Assembly: GCA_026400425.1 (NCBI GenBank)
Contig: JAPLPC010000382.1
Coordinates: 1 to 12,766 of the forward strand
Direction of reading: 5' to 3'
DNA length: 12,766 bases
Origin: Hyphomicrobiales bacterium
GTDB lineage: Bacteria; Pseudomonadota; Alphaproteobacteria; Rhizobiales; Xanthobacteraceae
The translations under genes and the position numbers were made by a program. How positions within the stretch are numbered: position 1 is the stretch's first letter; each line of letters starts with the position of its first letter. Positions 12,215 to 12,766 of this stretch are shown here, in pieces. The notes under the pieces are model-generated. The model saw nothing but the letters and a program-made list of their open reading frames with translations, was not told where the DNA came from and ran no database searches.

Positions 12215-12766
12215 CTGATCCCTCGTTTTCGCGCCGCAATCCGGCATTGCTCATCCTTCTCCTGTCGCTGGCGCCGGCCATCGGGCTCGGCATCGGCCGC
12301 TTCGCCTATTCGCTTGTGCTGCCGGATATGCGCGAGAGCCTGCAATGGTCGTATTCGGCGGCAGGTTTCATGAACACCGTCAATGCCGCCGGCTACCTGA
12401 TCGGCGCACTGGCGGCATCGGGCCTCGGCAAGCGCTATGGCCTGTTCGCCGTGATCCAGGTGGGCACGGTCGCAAGTGTGCTGTCGTTGCTCATCTGCGG
12501 CGTCACCGCCGATTTCGCGCTGCTGAGTATTGCCCGTTTCGTCACCGGCTTCGGCGCGGCGATTGCTTTTGTGGCGGGCGGCGCGTTGGCGGCGACCATC
12601 GGCATGGCGCATCCGCAGCGATCGTCCTACCTGCTCAGCCTGTTCTATGCCGGTCCCGGCATGGGCATCCTGGTGTCCGGCCTGATCGCGCCCTTCGTGT
12701 TGGAGGGCTCTGGTGCGGGGTCCTGGTGGATCGTCTGGCTGGTGCTCGGCGCCGTCTCGGTGATGA
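12205..12766 (+). CDS. MFS transporter, YbfB/YjiJ type, 5' part (runs off window)
   Basis: 187 codons are present, about half of a usual 12-helix transporter. The inner-membrane protein starts VTSPDPSFSRRNPALLILL, and the helix-1 segment GIGRFAYSLVLPDMRESLQW, followed by SYSAAGFMNTVNAAGYLIGAL, is characteristic of the YbfB/YjiJ family (PF06779). About five to six hydrophobic helices can be seen, including a GSWWIVWLVLGA segment at the edge. The start is a GTG at 12205 with GGAG (12195-12198) 6 bases upstream. Substrates of this family are mostly unknown. It is divergent from leuB, 173 bp between starts. Confidence 0.88.
   Translation, partial: MTSPDPSFSRRNPALLILLLSLAPAIGLGIGRFAYSLVLPDMRESLQWSYSAAGFMNTVNAAGYLIGALAASGLGKRYGLFAVIQVGTVASVLSLLICGVTADFALLSIARFVTGFGAAIAFVAGGALAATIGMAHPQRSSYLLSLFYAGPGMGILVSGLIAPFVLEGSGAGSWWIVWLVLGAVSVM

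Overview
The window is G+C-rich DNA, densely packed with genes on both strands. It looks like chromosomal core sequence from an alphaproteobacterium of the Bradyrhizobium/Rhodopseudomonas/Afipia group (Nitrobacteraceae). The evidence is the style of the LeuC, LeuD, LeuB and Asd proteins, several small exported His/Arg/Tyr-rich proteins of the kind common in that group, and short extragenic hairpins built on GTCAT...CCGGG cores. The genus is my inference; no rRNA or other marker is present.

Layout from left to right. (1) The 3' part of leuC (+), then a 360-bp gap that ends in the leader of a cold-shock protein gene (+) with a very clear terminator. (2) A small basic helical protein (-, TTG start), divergent from a YcaQ/AlkX-type DNA glycosylase gene (+). 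(3) A minus-strand island of small exported proteins: an N-terminally truncated relative (3376-3627), a Phe-Gly-His-Arg-His repeat protein (3821-4282), a His-rich protein (4423-4716) and a two-cysteine protein (4914-5210). (4) A zincin-type metallopeptidase (+) followed closely by leuD (+). (5) A CitE/HpcH-type CoA-ester lyase (-), convergent with leuD and divergent from a beta-carbonic anhydrase (+). (6) asd (-), convergent with the carbonic anhydrase across a shared terminator, then a one-TM protein (+) and another small exported protein (+). (7) leuB (-), and finally the 5' end of a YbfB/YjiJ-type MFS transporter gene (+) that runs off the window.

The metabolic theme is amino-acid synthesis. 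LeuC+LeuD form isopropylmalate isomerase and LeuB is the next enzyme of leucine synthesis; Asd supplies aspartate semialdehyde for lysine/DAP, threonine and methionine. The leu genes do not form one operon: leuC and leuD are about 4.7 kb apart and leuB lies on the other strand. I see no insertion sequence, integrase, tRNA, rRNA, CRISPR array or phage gene.

I found no convincing new multi-gene system. The least explained material is the small exported-protein island, where two otherwise different proteins share a TDFSAQ motif just after the signal peptide, plus a few compact palindromes placed at gene starts (10382-10400, 12182-12214, 4864-4875).
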